64,000 nt of DNA from positions 92,002,368-92,066,367 of the forward strand of contig NC_058337.1 of assembly GCF_905475395.1 (NCBI RefSeq), read 5' to 3'. How positions within the stretch are numbered: position 1 is the first letter of the stretch; each line of letters opens with the position of its first letter. Origin of the DNA: Chrysoperla carnea (Eukaryota > Arthropoda > Insecta > Neuroptera > Chrysopidae). The notes under the pieces were generated by a model. It ran no database searches. It saw only the letters and a list, made by a program, of their open reading frames with translations, and was not told the DNA's origin. The translations under genes and the position numbers were made by a program. Shown here one piece after another: positions 26,700-39,347 of this stretch.

Positions 26700-27055
26700 A
26701 AGGTATACTAATTTTAGTCCCAAGTCTGCCGCCTGCCCGCCACGAAATCTCAAAAATGAAAAGAGATATCAAGTTGAAATTTTTATAGCGTGCTCAGGGC
26801 GTAAACAGTGAGTTTGATATAGGTTGCTCATTTCAAACTCGATCTCACTTTTTACATCCTGAATAGGCTGTGAAGATATCTTTTTTTCGATTTTTAGTTA
26901 TCGTGTTGTCAGGCGGACAGATAGACAGGCAGATAGACAACCGAAAATGGACCAATTAGGTGATTTTATGAACACCTATACCAAAATTTTGTTCATCAAT
27001 ATTTTAAGCGTTTCAAACTTGGGACTAAACTTAGTGTACCGTGATATATTTCATT
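26700..27055. repeat. GTCTG-type repeat, head-to-head foldback pair
   Basis: The left half (26700-26828) reads in the same sense as the copy at 42791, from 'tagtcccaag' to 'gttgctca'. The right half (26829-27055) is the same family in the opposite sense, from 'actcgatctcactttttac' through (GACA)n to 'gggactaaac'. The left half has lost the segment between 'cccaag' and the CTG-rich block. The result is an imperfect inverted repeat centred near 26828. Confidence 0.75.
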
Positions 27056-28264
27056 TACATGGTATAAAATACAAGTACTGACGTTCAATATTTTCTATAC
27101 AAGATGTTTCAACAATTAACTCAGTCAACTCGTTAATTTCACTTGTTTAAGGTTTTTTTTTTTTTAAATTTATTTAATGATGCTGCATCTGCTCGGTAGA
27201 CGACGTCAAACAAACGGTGAGTATTTAAACAACTAACGAGGTTGGAGGAAGCCATCTAAGAAACCTTTAATTAGACCTTTAAGGACCTTTCAAGGGAAAG
27301 TTGTAGTATTTAAAAGAAACACCTGTTTTTGAAAAATTTTACGACTTTAAAAATTTACCTTTGAATTTTCTTAAAGGTTCAGTCATTTGTATTCATATAA
27401 TAGCGTTTCGTCAAAATTAGATAAAATGAATTCTTGAATGCATATATTGGATATTACCGTTAAAAGCTTAATACGCAATTTTTTATGTAACCATGCTTTC
27501 TTAAGCTGTACAAGGTAATGTACAAACGAAGTAAACAAATTTCCATGACGGCTCGATGAATCAGGTGTATAAGTAATCGAAAATGATGGTCTCTATACGG
27601 CAAACAATATGACTGGATTAAAAAAACGATCAATTTTTCTTAAGTCCACGATCTCATTAATTAATTCAAGAAAATAAGTATTTGAATGCTAAAAAATTCC
27701 CTTGAAGCTGGAAAATATTTACTATTATTTCTACAATTAGGAACATATTATCTAGCATTTAATACTATGGTACTTTATTATAGTGTATGTTTTGACCTAA
27801 AATAGTAAAATATATCAAATATTTCATAATAAATAATTTAATATTTCAAATATTTTTGAATAAAATTGTTGGCGGTAATAATTAAATTTTATATAGGACA
27901 ATATATAATTATGTATAATATTAATGTAACCATAATTATGAACAAAAGAATAGCTAATATTGTACCCTCTTTTTCATAAGCGAACGTGTGTCGGTCATTT
28001 TGTACCTTTGATCTATGATGCAAACCTTTATTAATATTTAGAGGGGTCATCAATCTATGTATTCTATTCACTAGAAAATTATAATTTTCTATAATAGTCA
28101 AAAAGGACATATTTGACACGTTATTATTTAATGGAACACAATTTTCTATGATAATATATGCTCTTGATACAAAAAATGAATCAAACTGTTATTTAGGAAT
28201 GCTAGATGGAAAACTTAATTTGTACAAACTTTTTTGACAACGTAGTACTAAGAAAAATAAAAGC
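27056..28264. other. Intergenic DNA, nothing firm
   Basis: No gene is supported. A short ATG-led open stretch at 27177-27216 ends at a good-looking donor (ACG|GTGAGT) but cannot be tied to other exons. Confidence 0.5.
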
Positions 28265-28330
28265 TAGTAAATTATGATTGACTAGCAGATACCCGACCGC
28301 TTTGCTGGGTGACTTCTCTTTTAAAAACAA
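28265..28330 (-). repeat. 3' end of 'GCTAGTAT'-type dispersed repeat
   Basis: On the minus strand it reads 'cacccagcaaagcggtcggg' followed by 'tatctgctagtc'. This matches the 3' ends of the plus-strand copies that finish near 57135 ('cagcgaagcaggcgggtatc') and 57465 ('cagcaaagcggacgagtatt'). Confidence 0.65.
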
Positions 28331-28465
28331 AGACTATCACGTTATAGCCCTTACTTATGCTACCTTTTGTTCACAATTTTATGGTTTTGAATTTTTTGAA
28401 GGTTAACTTTTTTGAAAATGAAGTTTTGTCCATAATACTCGCTGATATTGTAGCTTTCTGTAGGT

Positions 28466-28895
28466 CCAATCATTAAATTAACCTGATTTTTATACTTTTT
28501 GGATCAAAATCCCATCCACCGAGTTTCATCAAATTCTAAAACAAAATTTTTTCCCGATTTTTTCAAAGGGGTGCCCCTTAAAAAAATTGCAAAAAATGGA
28601 GAAATTTGTTTTTATCTCCAATTTCAAGAAACTCAGTATAAAAGATAATTTTGACCAAAAAAGAACGAAAATGGGTTGCATTTGTTGACTGATCGAATAG
28701 TTTTTGAGATATGGACTAAAATCGATCCAAATATTGCGATATCTCAGAAACTCTGCATCCAATCATTAAATTATCCAGATTTTTATACTTTTTGGATCAA
28801 AATTACCCCATCCACCGAGTTTCATCAAATTCCAAAACAAAGAAAAACAAAAATTTTATCGATTTTTTCAAAGGGGTACCCCCTAAAAAAATTTT
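28466..28895. repeat. Tandem duplication, 293-bp unit, second copy partial
   Basis: 'ccaatcattaaatta' recurs at 28466 and 28759, followed in both by 'gatttttatactttttggat', 'ccatccaccgagtttcatc' and a GGGGT[AG]CCCC block ahead of a poly-A run. The GGGGTACCCC-plus-A-run block also appears in the array at 16426-17256, so the two may be related. Confidence 0.85.
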
Positions 28896-31800
28896 TTTGA
28901 AAAGAGATTGGTTCAATAATTTTCTATTCACTGGCATGTACACTTATTACTCAAATTTTCAATAAATAATCATATTTTGTTCATATAACGACAATGTTGG
29001 AACAAGAAAATAAAATTAAAAAAATTATCACTCTCAGTAATATTGTGCGGTTGACTTTTCAATGAATTATTGGTAAATGTATATGATACTATTAGTTTCA
29101 GTTCAAGAGGTCATTATCGATACTAAATTATTTATTATATCAATTTAATATTTAGGTAATTAATAGTTTGTTAAATGTACCGTGTAGTTTTTATTTATAC
29201 CATAATAGTACTGGATGTAATAGCTAGAATTTTAACATTAAGAGTAAAACTCCTGAAAAAACCAAAGACTAAAATGGACGAAGACTCAATGGAAATTTTT
29301 CACACATCTTCTAAAGAAAGTATTCCCTTGGTTCAATACAAAAGATTCTCAACGACAAATTGTGATAATACAGGTTATTTATGCAAAATCAGCGTAATAT
29401 ATCCAGAATGACACACTTATGAAGATGCAAAATAAATTTGTACGGATATAGCGTTAACTAACGCAAACCGAATTACAATCAAATTTGCATATCTTATTAA
29501 TGAAAGAATACTTATTTTTTAAAGGACTTTTTTTTTTAAACTCATCCGGATGACCGTAAAAAAACGATTTTGCTAGCAGTTTGGAAACAATTTTAAAACA
29601 TCTAGCACCGTTTTACGAGATGCCCAAACAAATTTGTGAAGAAAAAAACCTCCATCCATAACTAAGACCTCATTATAGTATAAAATATCAACTAGAAGCA
29701 ATTACATATATTACATAAAAAATTGAAAAAATAATTAACATAGGGTTTAAAATGTTTCACAACTGATTTTTCGACCGATATTTCGCACGTTATAGATCAA
29801 TTAATCAAGCGCGCAATATCCGTACATATTCAGGCAACTATTAAAGAAAATTTTAAACACAGAAACGTTTATAAAAAAGGACGCGTATATGAGCTATTGG
29901 AATTTCAAGAAACATGGCTTCTGGTCGATAAAAGCAATTTTTCCCCAAACTTTTCAATATTTTTCAAATTTGCAAAAACGATCTTCTTGGGCAAATTAAG
30001 GACAAACTTTTCACTAAGGGTCGTTTAAAAATAAATTTTTTCAAAGAGATATGGGCGTTTCAAAAAAAATGCAATTTTTAACAGTTTTTTTCTCAATAAA
30101 TTTTTTATTTTTCAATTTTTTGACATCTAACTGGGCTAGATCGATTCGAAATTAAAAGTTACGCATTTTTTGTTCGAAACTTTTTTTTATACAAAGCGTA
30201 TTTTTTAAAAAAACCTAAAAAAACTGTTTTCGAGCTACTTTGGCAGCCATTTTGAATGTCATCCGGTAATTTAAAATTGTAAAAAAATAGTGCATTGAAT
30301 TCTACGGAAAATTTACGACTTTTTACATGTATTGGTTTGCTGTATCTCGGTTACTAAAATTTAACATTGTGCTCAAAATAGATAGACTAGACTATAACTA
30401 ATTCGCTCTGTCTATTAGAGATGAAATCATACACATTCGTAAAAGTAACATTTAACTAACGCAATTGACAGGAACCTCTTAAATTTATAGCCTTTTTAAA
30501 ATAAGTTGTCAATATTGATACATATCCTAAATCTGTTGGCTATACTATACTAGAAACCCTGCCGTATGTTATATGTAACTAACTACTATGTGCACCGTCC
30601 TGTATGTAACCAAAAATTGTATACAAAATAAACTAACTACATAATAAAATTTATAGCAATTTTCCATATACGTAGGTGGGTAACATTGGTTCGCTTACGA
30701 TATATAATAGATTAGTTAGTTCAATAGTTATTTTAACAATTTATTATATTTTCATTATATTTTAATATTAATAAATTTCGATACACAAGTTTTGGTAGGT
30801 ACTAAATGAGGCCAAAACGATTTATTTTTGAATTTATTGAACATTACAAAAATTTGAAAAAATTACGACTAATAAGAGTTTGTTTTTAGTGTTTAACTTT
30901 CACATGAATTGATCTTCTGCGAATGCTCAAAGACTGAACTGAATAGCTTGTTTCAGTCTGTATTTTTCATTAAATTCGCATTCAAAAAAAAGTTAAAAAG
31001 TTGCAGGACAAAAAAGCCCTCATAACAATAATCTACAATCAATTAGCGTATAACGTGGGGTTTTTAGATTACAAACCCCCGTATTTATAGATACGACGAA
31101 AGAGGTTTAAGATTGAGAATGTAGATTTAAGATTTTATAAAATGTTTAATATAAAAAAGTACACTAATTTAATTAATAGTTGTGCAAGGCTGATGTGTGG
31201 TATATGCATGAAGGAGACGTACGCAACCTCCTAAAATAATTGATAATACGCAATTATCAGCAGTAAGGTGATATAACAAGAAGCCCTATGGCCAAAAATG
31301 TTTCTCGTGGACACCCAATAGAACCTAACCCAACCTTAGACAAGATTTGCTTAGTCTAAATACTTTAAGCTTCACTGTATCTATTAGAGTATTAAAGGCT
31401 TTAAAGAATAAAGGTTTTAGGAGAGACAGTCTGTATATGTAATATCGAAATGCGAGAGTAAGTATATAGTATAGGCAGTAGGTAGTTTATTCAGAAATAG
31501 TAATAAAGATAAAAGGTACTTTGAATACAGAGGCCTAGGTTCAAAGTAAACTTGGATAACTCATTTTTCAAGCACAAAAATTTCATGTGCTCTTATCGAG
31601 TTAGATTTAGTGTTACTAAATAATTGAGACATAAATATTTTGTTTGGCACCCGCTTTACCTAAATTAGCAATATACTCAGCGATGGAGAAAAGATAAATT
31701 TATTTGTACGAAGTCAGATAAAATGGTTCCTCAATTTGTTTTTATTCTTCTGTATTGAATAAGCAGCAAAATCCGGTATTCATACTTCACGTATTTATTT

Positions 31801-33614
31801 CTGTTTAGTAAATGAGTTACAATTAATAAACTATAATTCTTCATTTACCTTTATAGGTAAAAGGTTAAGAACGAATGAATTTTTACATATGAGAAATTAC
31901 TTATGCACCCTTCTGTACGTTTGCTAATTTGATTATAAAGTTTAGAAGCATAATATACATATGTGTATCATATAATTTATTAACTATTTAACTACAAGAT
32001 GAATGTTTAAGACTGATAGATACTAACTATCACATATAAATAATATAATTAATTAATAGGCACTAATACGTCATTAACAGGCTATTCGACTAAATAGGAA
32101 CGTGAATATTGTAATAATAATGGTTTCATTAAGGAAGAACAAGAATTCAAATTTGTAGCAATAAATTACAGAAACTGATTATATTATGTATGTGGTTATA
32201 GGTAGTTGATTTCATCAAAATGAATTTTGTTTCAAATTAGAAACAGTTCATTTCACATAAAGTTGCTTTGTCACTCCATTGCTAAGTATCGGATTATGTT
32301 CATTTGCAGATGTACATATGATATAAAGAGTCGTGGCATTCATTATTCGTTTCTATTTATATGAAATGGAAAATGTATAATTATTACTAAGTTATTGATG
32401 GATCCCCACACTTCAATTGAATTCCCAGACTCTTAAATTGTCATATAAGTATTGGGTTCGCATGATCAAAGCGAAAGATAAAGCTAAAACAAATATATTA
32501 AAAAAAAAATTAATTTTCAAATAGTTAATTTAGTATTTGAATTAAAGATCTTGCCACCTCGATCAGATATGTTGAATCGAAGTCGAAACTTAAATAAAAT
32601 GGACCACTAGCTGCGTGTTGTATAAAGCGTAGTCGTGGTAGGGTTCCGTCAAGAGTTGAATCTTTGCAATACAAAGGTCTCGGTACCTTTAAAAATATCC
32701 TATTAACCATTGAAACTAAGCCACCAATCCTTTGCAAAATTTGGATTGCATTTTTTTGTAATTTTCCTTTTTGGAATTAAGAACAAGAATTGTAAGACTG
32801 GTCTTCGAGGAGCGATTTCACCCGAAGTATAACTGTTTCTCATTTTAATTCAATAATACGCAATTGTAAATATTTGGAATAAATTAAATTTAACTTCCTG
32901 AATGAATATTTAAAGTATAAAACAACAGAGGAACATTATATCAGATTTTTTGCGCGAGATATTATAAAGACGGAAAGTCTAATGGATCTTTACAAATGCT
33001 TTAAAGTTACGAATCAATTTTCTCCTCACGAAATGTGAGCTTTCAAAATATTTAACTAACTCTAATTAACGTATCATATTGATATTTATCGAGTACAGCT
33101 TTCGCAGCTATCGACAAAGTTTTCATATTTTATAAATCAAGCTTAAAATTCAGTTGGGCGGCGCAATTTTTTTTCTTTGCCAGTTTATCTCACGAAATAT
33201 TCTCGTGAATTTTTTAGTGTCCAGCAGAAAAAGTGTCAATATTAGTTCTCTACAGAAGCTTTCAACGAAAATTATTTCAAGCGCAATATGTGATATTTCA
33301 GATACACAATATGAGTTAGTTAAAGGAGTTCCTCTACTAAGCCAAAGATTTTGGGTGCCAACAAAAATTATTGTAGGCGGAGATGAATTAGTCTTTGTTC
33401 GTAAGAATCCCTTAAAAGTAGTAAAATTATTTTATTATTGATTCAATGTAATTTAAATCACTAGGACAATAAAAATAAAAAAAGTCTTAGATAAATTTAT
33501 AAGAAAAATAGAATATTAAAATCACTTTTTTTTTCTTTTTTTTAAATAATGATTGACATTTAAATTGACGATTAAAAGAAAAATACAAAAAATCTTTTGA
33601 AAAAAAATCTATTT
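28896..33614. other. Intergenic DNA downstream of the cuticle gene
   Basis: No gene is supported. An ATG-started 78-codon frame at 29175-29411 and a 95-codon frame without ATG at 33154-33441 are open but show no recognisable domain. 29760-30300 contains poly-A/T-rich sequence resembling old repeats. Confidence 0.5.
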
Positions 33615-33620
33615 TTTATT
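33615..33620 (-). terminator. Poly(A) signal of the cuticle gene
   Basis: AATAAA on the minus strand (tttatt on plus), about 127 bases beyond the stop codon of the RR-1 gene. It is the first canonical hexamer in a plausible position. Confidence 0.6.
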
Positions 33621-33746
33621 TAAAACATAACAACAACATTTCCAAAATAATTTTAACATATAAAAGAAAATCAAATATACACAGTAAATACCTATATTTG
33701 TTCATGGTGCAATATATACAAAGTAAAATAATCACGTTAAAAATGT

Positions 33747-34193
33747 TTATGGACCTTTTGGTAAATTGTCAGGTTGGAAACCATTACGGTCAGCAATCCA
33801 TGTAACACGGATTAATTCACCATCGGGATTTACGTATTGATAGGATCCACGGACAGAAATAGCTTCATCATCTTTACCTTCATTTTCAATTGTACCAGCT
33901 TCTTGTGCAGCTGTACCATCTGATGTTTCAAATGCCCAACTCCATGGACCAATACCAATATTGTTATTTTCTAGTCGAGTAATGTATGTATCCTTGTCGG
34001 ATGGTCGTTGAGGTGCAGCGTATACCATGGCGGCAACAAATACAATAGTGAAAACAATTGACTGAAAAATATCAACAAAATCAAGATTAGCGGTAATCAC
34101 ATTTCGAACACTAATTTTACTTCAAATGGCACTTTATGTCACTGTAATATTGTCATCACTAACTTTAGAGTGTTGTAAACTTACCAATTTCAT
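33747..34193 (-). CDS. RR-1 cuticular protein, two exons
   Basis: A secreted structural protein of the insect cuticle, expected to bind chitin through a Rebers-Riddiford (chitin_bind_4) domain. Exon 1 (34185-34193) encodes only Met-Lys-Leu and ends at GTAAGT. A 123-bp intron ends TTTTTCAG, and exon 2 (33747-34061) completes a 107-residue protein, the usual size of a small RR-1 protein. The start was chosen because it gives a clean signal peptide of about 18 residues ending VYA-AP. An intron this early in the signal peptide is typical of the family. The domain spans about residues 43-104 and includes WSWAFETSDG, GSYQYVNPDG, VTWIADRNGFQP and a closing LP. Oddities: Trp replaces the usual Tyr/Phe at 43, 45 and 91, and Arg95 replaces the usual acidic residue before NGF. 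No paralogue lies nearby. Without splicing, exon 2 reads upstream through the intron to a false start at 34100. Confidence 0.93.
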
Positions 34194-34282
34194 TTTGAAA
34201 TGTTTTGTGTTTTTTATGAGGTATTGTTTGTTAATTGTGTAAAGACACTTTGGTTAATATTTTTATTTGAAAAAATTTGCTA

Positions 34283-34290
34283 TATTTATA
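34283..34290 (-). promoter_or_regulatory. Candidate TATA box of the cuticle gene
   Basis: TATAAATA on the minus strand, about 90 bases upstream of the ATG. This would place transcription start near 34255-34260 and give a 5' UTR of roughly 65 bases, normal for small cuticle genes. No upstream element can be assigned. Confidence 0.5.
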
Positions 34291-34573
34291 TTTAAAAAAT
34301 CTTAATGGCATTTTAATGTAAATCTGTCCCACCTCTGAACTGCTATGTCAATAAAATTATTCAAAATGCAAATATTCAAATATCGAAATATCTATAATAT
34401 AATCAAATAGATTATAATAGTAATTAATTGCATCACACGCAGTTTAATCTCCATCAAGTAAATCCACCAAAACAAACGAAAGGTATATTCTTTAACCTTA
34501 AAAATAATTTATTTAAAGAAAAAATTTTAAAATTCCGATTAATCAATCATAAATAACATATTCCTTGCTTGTA

Positions 34574-35046
34574 TCCTAACTAATATTAAATGCGAATGTG
34601 ACTTTGTTTGTATGTTTGTTTGCTTCATGCAAAAACTAATGGACCGATTTTTAATAACTTCACAGGATTATAGAATCAAAATAGAACATGGCTGAAAATA
34701 TTACGATAAAACCAAAATTTACAAGACGTTGATATCATAAAACCATTATACTAGTATATTCTAAACTAATAGCTATACTGAATTGCGAACTCCGTATCTG
34801 TAGACCGAAGGGTTAGTTGTCCAAGATGAGGAAGTTAAGTTACTGTTTAGGGGACCAGATAAGAGGGCACAAAGGGTTGAAGAATAGCATTTAATTGACA
34901 CTAAATTTGGCATTGTCTATATTGCGAGCGCTATGAGGAATGGCCAAGTTAAGGTGAATTAGGTACCTAAAGCCTATATAACGTCATAGTATTTGTGTAT
35001 AAATTTAAAACAGCCTAGTGAAGTGGACGGATTACTGCTAGTATTT
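34574..35046 (+). repeat. 'GTTTG...GCTAGTAT' dispersed repeat, copy 1
   Basis: Begins 'actaatattaaatgcgaatg', then 'gtttgtatgtttgtttgc', 'gcaaaaactaatggaccgat', and ends 'ggattactgctagtatttta'. The same layout is seen at 56690-57135 and 57125-57470. It is a widespread insect repeat type, SINE- or Helitron-like from memory, with no coding capacity. Confidence 0.7.
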
Positions 35047-37954
35047 TATGTTTGTTATTTAAATAAGCCTAATAAAGGTGTTGGGATCATAAAGTGTTTT
35101 GATTTATAAATACCATATATATTCTTAAAAAATGAAGATGGCATTGATTTGCATAGAATGTGAACATGATAATATATTACAAATATAATTAATAATTATC
35201 AAATTTGTTTTAATGACAATTTATTTTTAATAATTCCAAAGAGAGGTCATCATTTACAATATATTTTCATAACCAGTTTTTTCTTAAAAAATTGAATTAA
35301 TTATCTTATTCGTAAGTGATATTATATGTTGATAATTCAATTTGTTAATTGTATGGTAAATTGTATTCTGATTATACAATCTATTATCTTGGTTTAAGTG
35401 CTATCGAAAATATTTTCAAAAATTTTGTATTATTTGAAAATTAAATAATTAAAAATTTAATTTTATACTAATACCATAAATAGTCACCCATGACGATTTT
35501 GAATTAGTAAAATTTCACGTTATTCAACCGAAATGGAAAAGGTTGTTTCAAGTAATTCTTCACTATATTAGGCAATATATGGAGAGAGATATTTAATTTT
35601 ATCCGCACACCACTGAAAAGAACTAACAAAAATAGTTTTTAGAGCCTTCATAGTTTCAATTATAGAAAAAGTGTTTTCACTTTGCTTTTGTTTCAAGAAA
35701 TCTTACTATTTTTTACGCTTTTTAAGGTAAGAACTCGGAAATAAATGTTATATCTCTTTTCTATGGTTCACATAGAAAATAACTTTGTCATATTTTGTCA
35801 TATTTAGTCGTTGTTTTTTCATAATTTGGAGAAACAGTTATTTGGTGGAATGTCATAGACGTAATCTTCCATTCAAGCTCTTGCCATTGCGTGCAAATAA
35901 TTTACACCGTTTCAAATGTTTTCATTATATTTTTTTACAACTGAAACATCTAACTATTTTCCTATTATAAATAAATAATAGATACTCAATAATAACAAAT
36001 GCGTTTTATTTTTTAAATTATAGGTAAATATTATTTTCTTTTAATTTTCTTTATAATTTTATATTTATAATAAGTAGTTTATTAATTATATACATATTTC
36101 CATCCTCAAAACTATGAAGTAAACATATTAGAAACATATAGAAAAAATTGATCATACGTGCTTAAAGCAATGTGTAAAAATGAGTCTAGACATTTTTAAT
36201 GCGTATATTTTTGAAATGCAAGTTATTTAGCCATCCACTGATGATTTGATAAACAAAATTTATCTGCTACAAGATACTATAACGATACAAGGATTTTGAA
36301 AAAAGTTTCGGTCTTTAAATTTCGAAAACCGAATAAAAATTTAAAAAATGCTTATTTTTAGGGGTAGTGAAAACGCTGTATTTGGTGTTTTTATACAAGA
36401 TTTCTTCATATATAAAATTTTCTGAAGCAGATTCTTGTTCTTTGCTACAAAAAATGAACTTTAGTTTAAACTTTTGTTTGAGTCCTCATTTGTGGTACCT
36501 TATTATACTGAAAAATAGTACATTAATAACTCAATTAACGCTACTTCAAATTTCGAGAATTCAAAGAATTGTGTCATTTCAAAATCTTCCTGTTCTATAT
36601 ACTGAATCATACAACGATGTATAGGATATCATATTTTTACAATGTACATCGACTTACGCAGTTATCTCTCGGCAAAACTTATCGCTTAAGTTTGAGATAT
36701 TTCTTTTTAGGACAAAAATTTTGAGGCCGAAAGTTTCACTAAAAAACAAATAATAATCTGTAAACCCCCACATCTAAAAAAATTGTTCGAATCGAAAGTT
36801 AAACTAAAAATATTGCCAAACTTTTCATCCATAATCTATGTTTTTTGGTATTATTATAATTTTTCTTAAAATATTTAAATTTTAACAGAAAAAACGATAT
36901 TATTTTTTAGGCAGTGGAATTAAAATAAATCCTTTATTGGTAAGGAATTGTAATCGTTAGTGAGTTTAAAGTTTTTTAATTCATGCGTACCTATCTGAAA
37001 TAAATTACTAAGAAATAACAAAAGTAATGTTGTTTTGAATTAAAAATTCTATAATTGTTCTATTTTTCTGCATTTAAAACTCATGGTTCATTTTCACAGA
37101 ATATTTTTAGAGCGAAAATAGAAATTATTAAGTTTGAACTTTTTTCCACATCGAAGTAAATTTACATAATATGTATATAGATATAGTCTATAGATACATA
37201 TTTTAAACAGACAAATAAAAAATTATAAAATAAATAAAAATAGTTTGTAATTTCTTATTGAGTGAAATATCGATCGATATTTAGCAGTAAATTTGTCGAT
37301 ATAACTTAACATTTTTATTAAAAATAATAGATTGATTGATTTATAAATATTTTATGAAAAAATTGCTTATATTGTGGCAAATTAATATCAAATTATATAT
37401 GTCTGCACACAATTTTATTATTGTATTTTTTTTAATTTTTATGAATCAACATAATATAAAATAATCTAGAATACTATTTTTTATTTCGAACTCTAAATTG
37501 ATTAAGTATGTTTTTATTTCAAAATACTGTTAAATTAATGAAATTTGTAGGCCAAAAAAAATTGTGATTGACCTTCTGTAGATCAAAACTTCTGTTTTCC
37601 TCTTCCTCTTTGTTCAAAAATAGGAGTTAAGGTTAAAGAATTTAAAAAATTTAAGTGCTCCAAACTCTAGGAAATAAATCAAATGAACTCTTATTTATAA
37701 TCGCATATCGAAATAAAATCATATTTGAAAATTCATGATACATATAATTTAAAATTTAATTTATGTTGTTCCCTAGATAAAATCATTGTTTCGAAACATT
37801 TTGATGCCATCAACGATAATCGGGGTTTCTATATTTTGTGCTTCCTTAGAAAGTTATACTTGTTGGATTAAAAAAAGGGTCTTCTACAACCTGTCGTTAA
37901 ACTCAGGCAAATTAATTTCATGTATTAAAAGAATAATGGAAATATAAACGTTAC
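35047..37954. other. AT-rich intergenic DNA
   Basis: No gene and no TIR pair recognised. An 85-codon open frame near 36367-36624 has no domain features. Confidence 0.6.
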
Positions 37955-38110
37955 AAGTGTTTCTCACCATTAAATTACCTATCAAACGAAATAAAAAAAT
38001 CTAAATCGGTTCATCCGTTTAGGCGCTACGACGCCACAAACAGACAGACAAACACACACACATAGCGGTCAAATCTATAACACCCCTTTTTTTAGTTCGA
38101 GGGTTAAAAA
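37955..38110 (+). repeat. 'tcatccgtttaggcgctac' dispersed repeat, copy 1
   Basis: Contains 'ggttcatccgtttaggcgct', a (CAGA)n run and 'tataacacccctttttttag', ending 'gggttaaaaa'. A second copy of this tail lies within 39138-39347. The motif set is known from many insect genomes; the source element is unidentified here. Confidence 0.7.
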
Positions 38111-39137
38111 TCAGTTGCATGACAAATGGAGGCAGGATTTTTCAAATTTTTAATTATCCATCATGAGTTACTCAGTCATGAAAGCAAAGAAAAACGAAAA
38201 TTGTAGACAATGATAAACCGAAAATGTATAATTAAAAATATAATAAATTACTTAATAACTTCATTAAAAAGACATCCTATTAAACATTTAAAACTTAAAA
38301 AGTTTTTATTTGTAAAGAATTATTATTAAATGTAAAGGAACCATTTTCTAGAATACTTTTTAGTTTTTTAGTATTAAAAAAAAAACGTATTAAATTAAAT
38401 ATTGAGTGAATCCTCTGTCTTGTTCGTCTGCCTATACCGTGTCTATGTGTCTGTCGTCAATAAAGTATATAAGTGAGTAATAACTAAAACTATATTGTTA
38501 TTAACTAATACAATAGTAGTAGTAAGTATTTTAAATATTTAATGTCGGAATATTGTCAGCTGTTAATAATAATATTTTCATAATTCTAGGTTTTAAAATA
38601 CGAAAGACAACAACACAAGAAGTGTATAATGTGTATATATAAACACTGCAACATACGGTATTATATTATACAAGTATTATTTCTACCTATATACACAGAA
38701 AATAAATTCTAAGTAGTCAAAATGATGATACAATTTTTATCGAATGTGTCTACATATTATTTTGTTATGTAACAATATTATAATTACAAGAAAATCAACG
38801 TCTACATTGAACAGGATTTTATTGCTCCAAGTAATAACTTCTTAACAATATTATATTGAAATTGGATAAAAATTAGATATTTAATATTGGATAAAAATTC
38901 AAAACTTAGGAACAGCATTGAGTTATTTCAGTCAAAAGTAGGCACTTTTGCCGAAAGCTTACGGTCAAAAGTATTTTTGACTGTTTTTGTCAGTTAAAAA
39001 TAGGTCCTTTTGACAAGTTAAGAGCTTTGACAGTAAACTTTCTCTCTTCACAAATCCCTGCTTCATCAACGTAGACATTAGCCTGCTTAAAAATTTTATA
39101 AAATTAGTAATAAGTATTTCAGCTTCTTATTACAATT
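38111..39137. other. Intergenic DNA, nothing firm
   Basis: No gene seen. Near 38930-39010 several 'tcaaaagta' / 'ttttgac' words alternate in both orientations, giving short local stems. Confidence 0.5.
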
Positions 39138-39347
39138 GAAATTTACAAAATTTAAAAACCTCCGCCATATTTAGGTTTGTAACTCTAGATTCGCACTTGA
39201 AACATATATAAGAACACTCTCCATTAAATTACCTTTTTCCTTAAAACATTTTGACGATCGTCGCCAATTTTTAGTTTTCTGAAAGAAAAATTAAAATCGA
39301 TTCATCCGTGTAGGCGCTACGATGCCATAGACAGACAGACACACAGA
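39138..39347 (+). repeat. Dispersed repeat joining two tail types
   Basis: The first half matches 18673-18800 ('tcgcacttgaaacatat', 'aaattacctttttcctt'). The second half matches 37955-38110 ('attcatccgtgtaggcgcta', (CAGA)n). The combination shows that the two families are parts of one longer element. Confidence 0.65.

Noticed and set aside
27177..27216. ATG plus 13 codons ending at a good splice donor
   Set aside because: Too short to support without a partner exon; a chance donor is likely.
32525..32737. 70-codon minus-strand frame with fairly mixed composition
   Set aside because: No ATG-supported start with context, no known domain; the 'ccctaccacgactacgc' words suggest an old repeat related in part to the 4.4 kb family.
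33154..33441. 95-codon plus-strand frame downstream of the cuticle gene
   Set aside because: It lacks an ATG at its start, shows no domain, and frames of this length occur by chance in a window this size.
34062..34100. Unspliced start of the cuticle gene at 34100
   Set aside because: The first 13 residues would be intron; splicing GTAAGT...TTTTTCAG gives a proper signal peptide starting Met-Lys-Leu.
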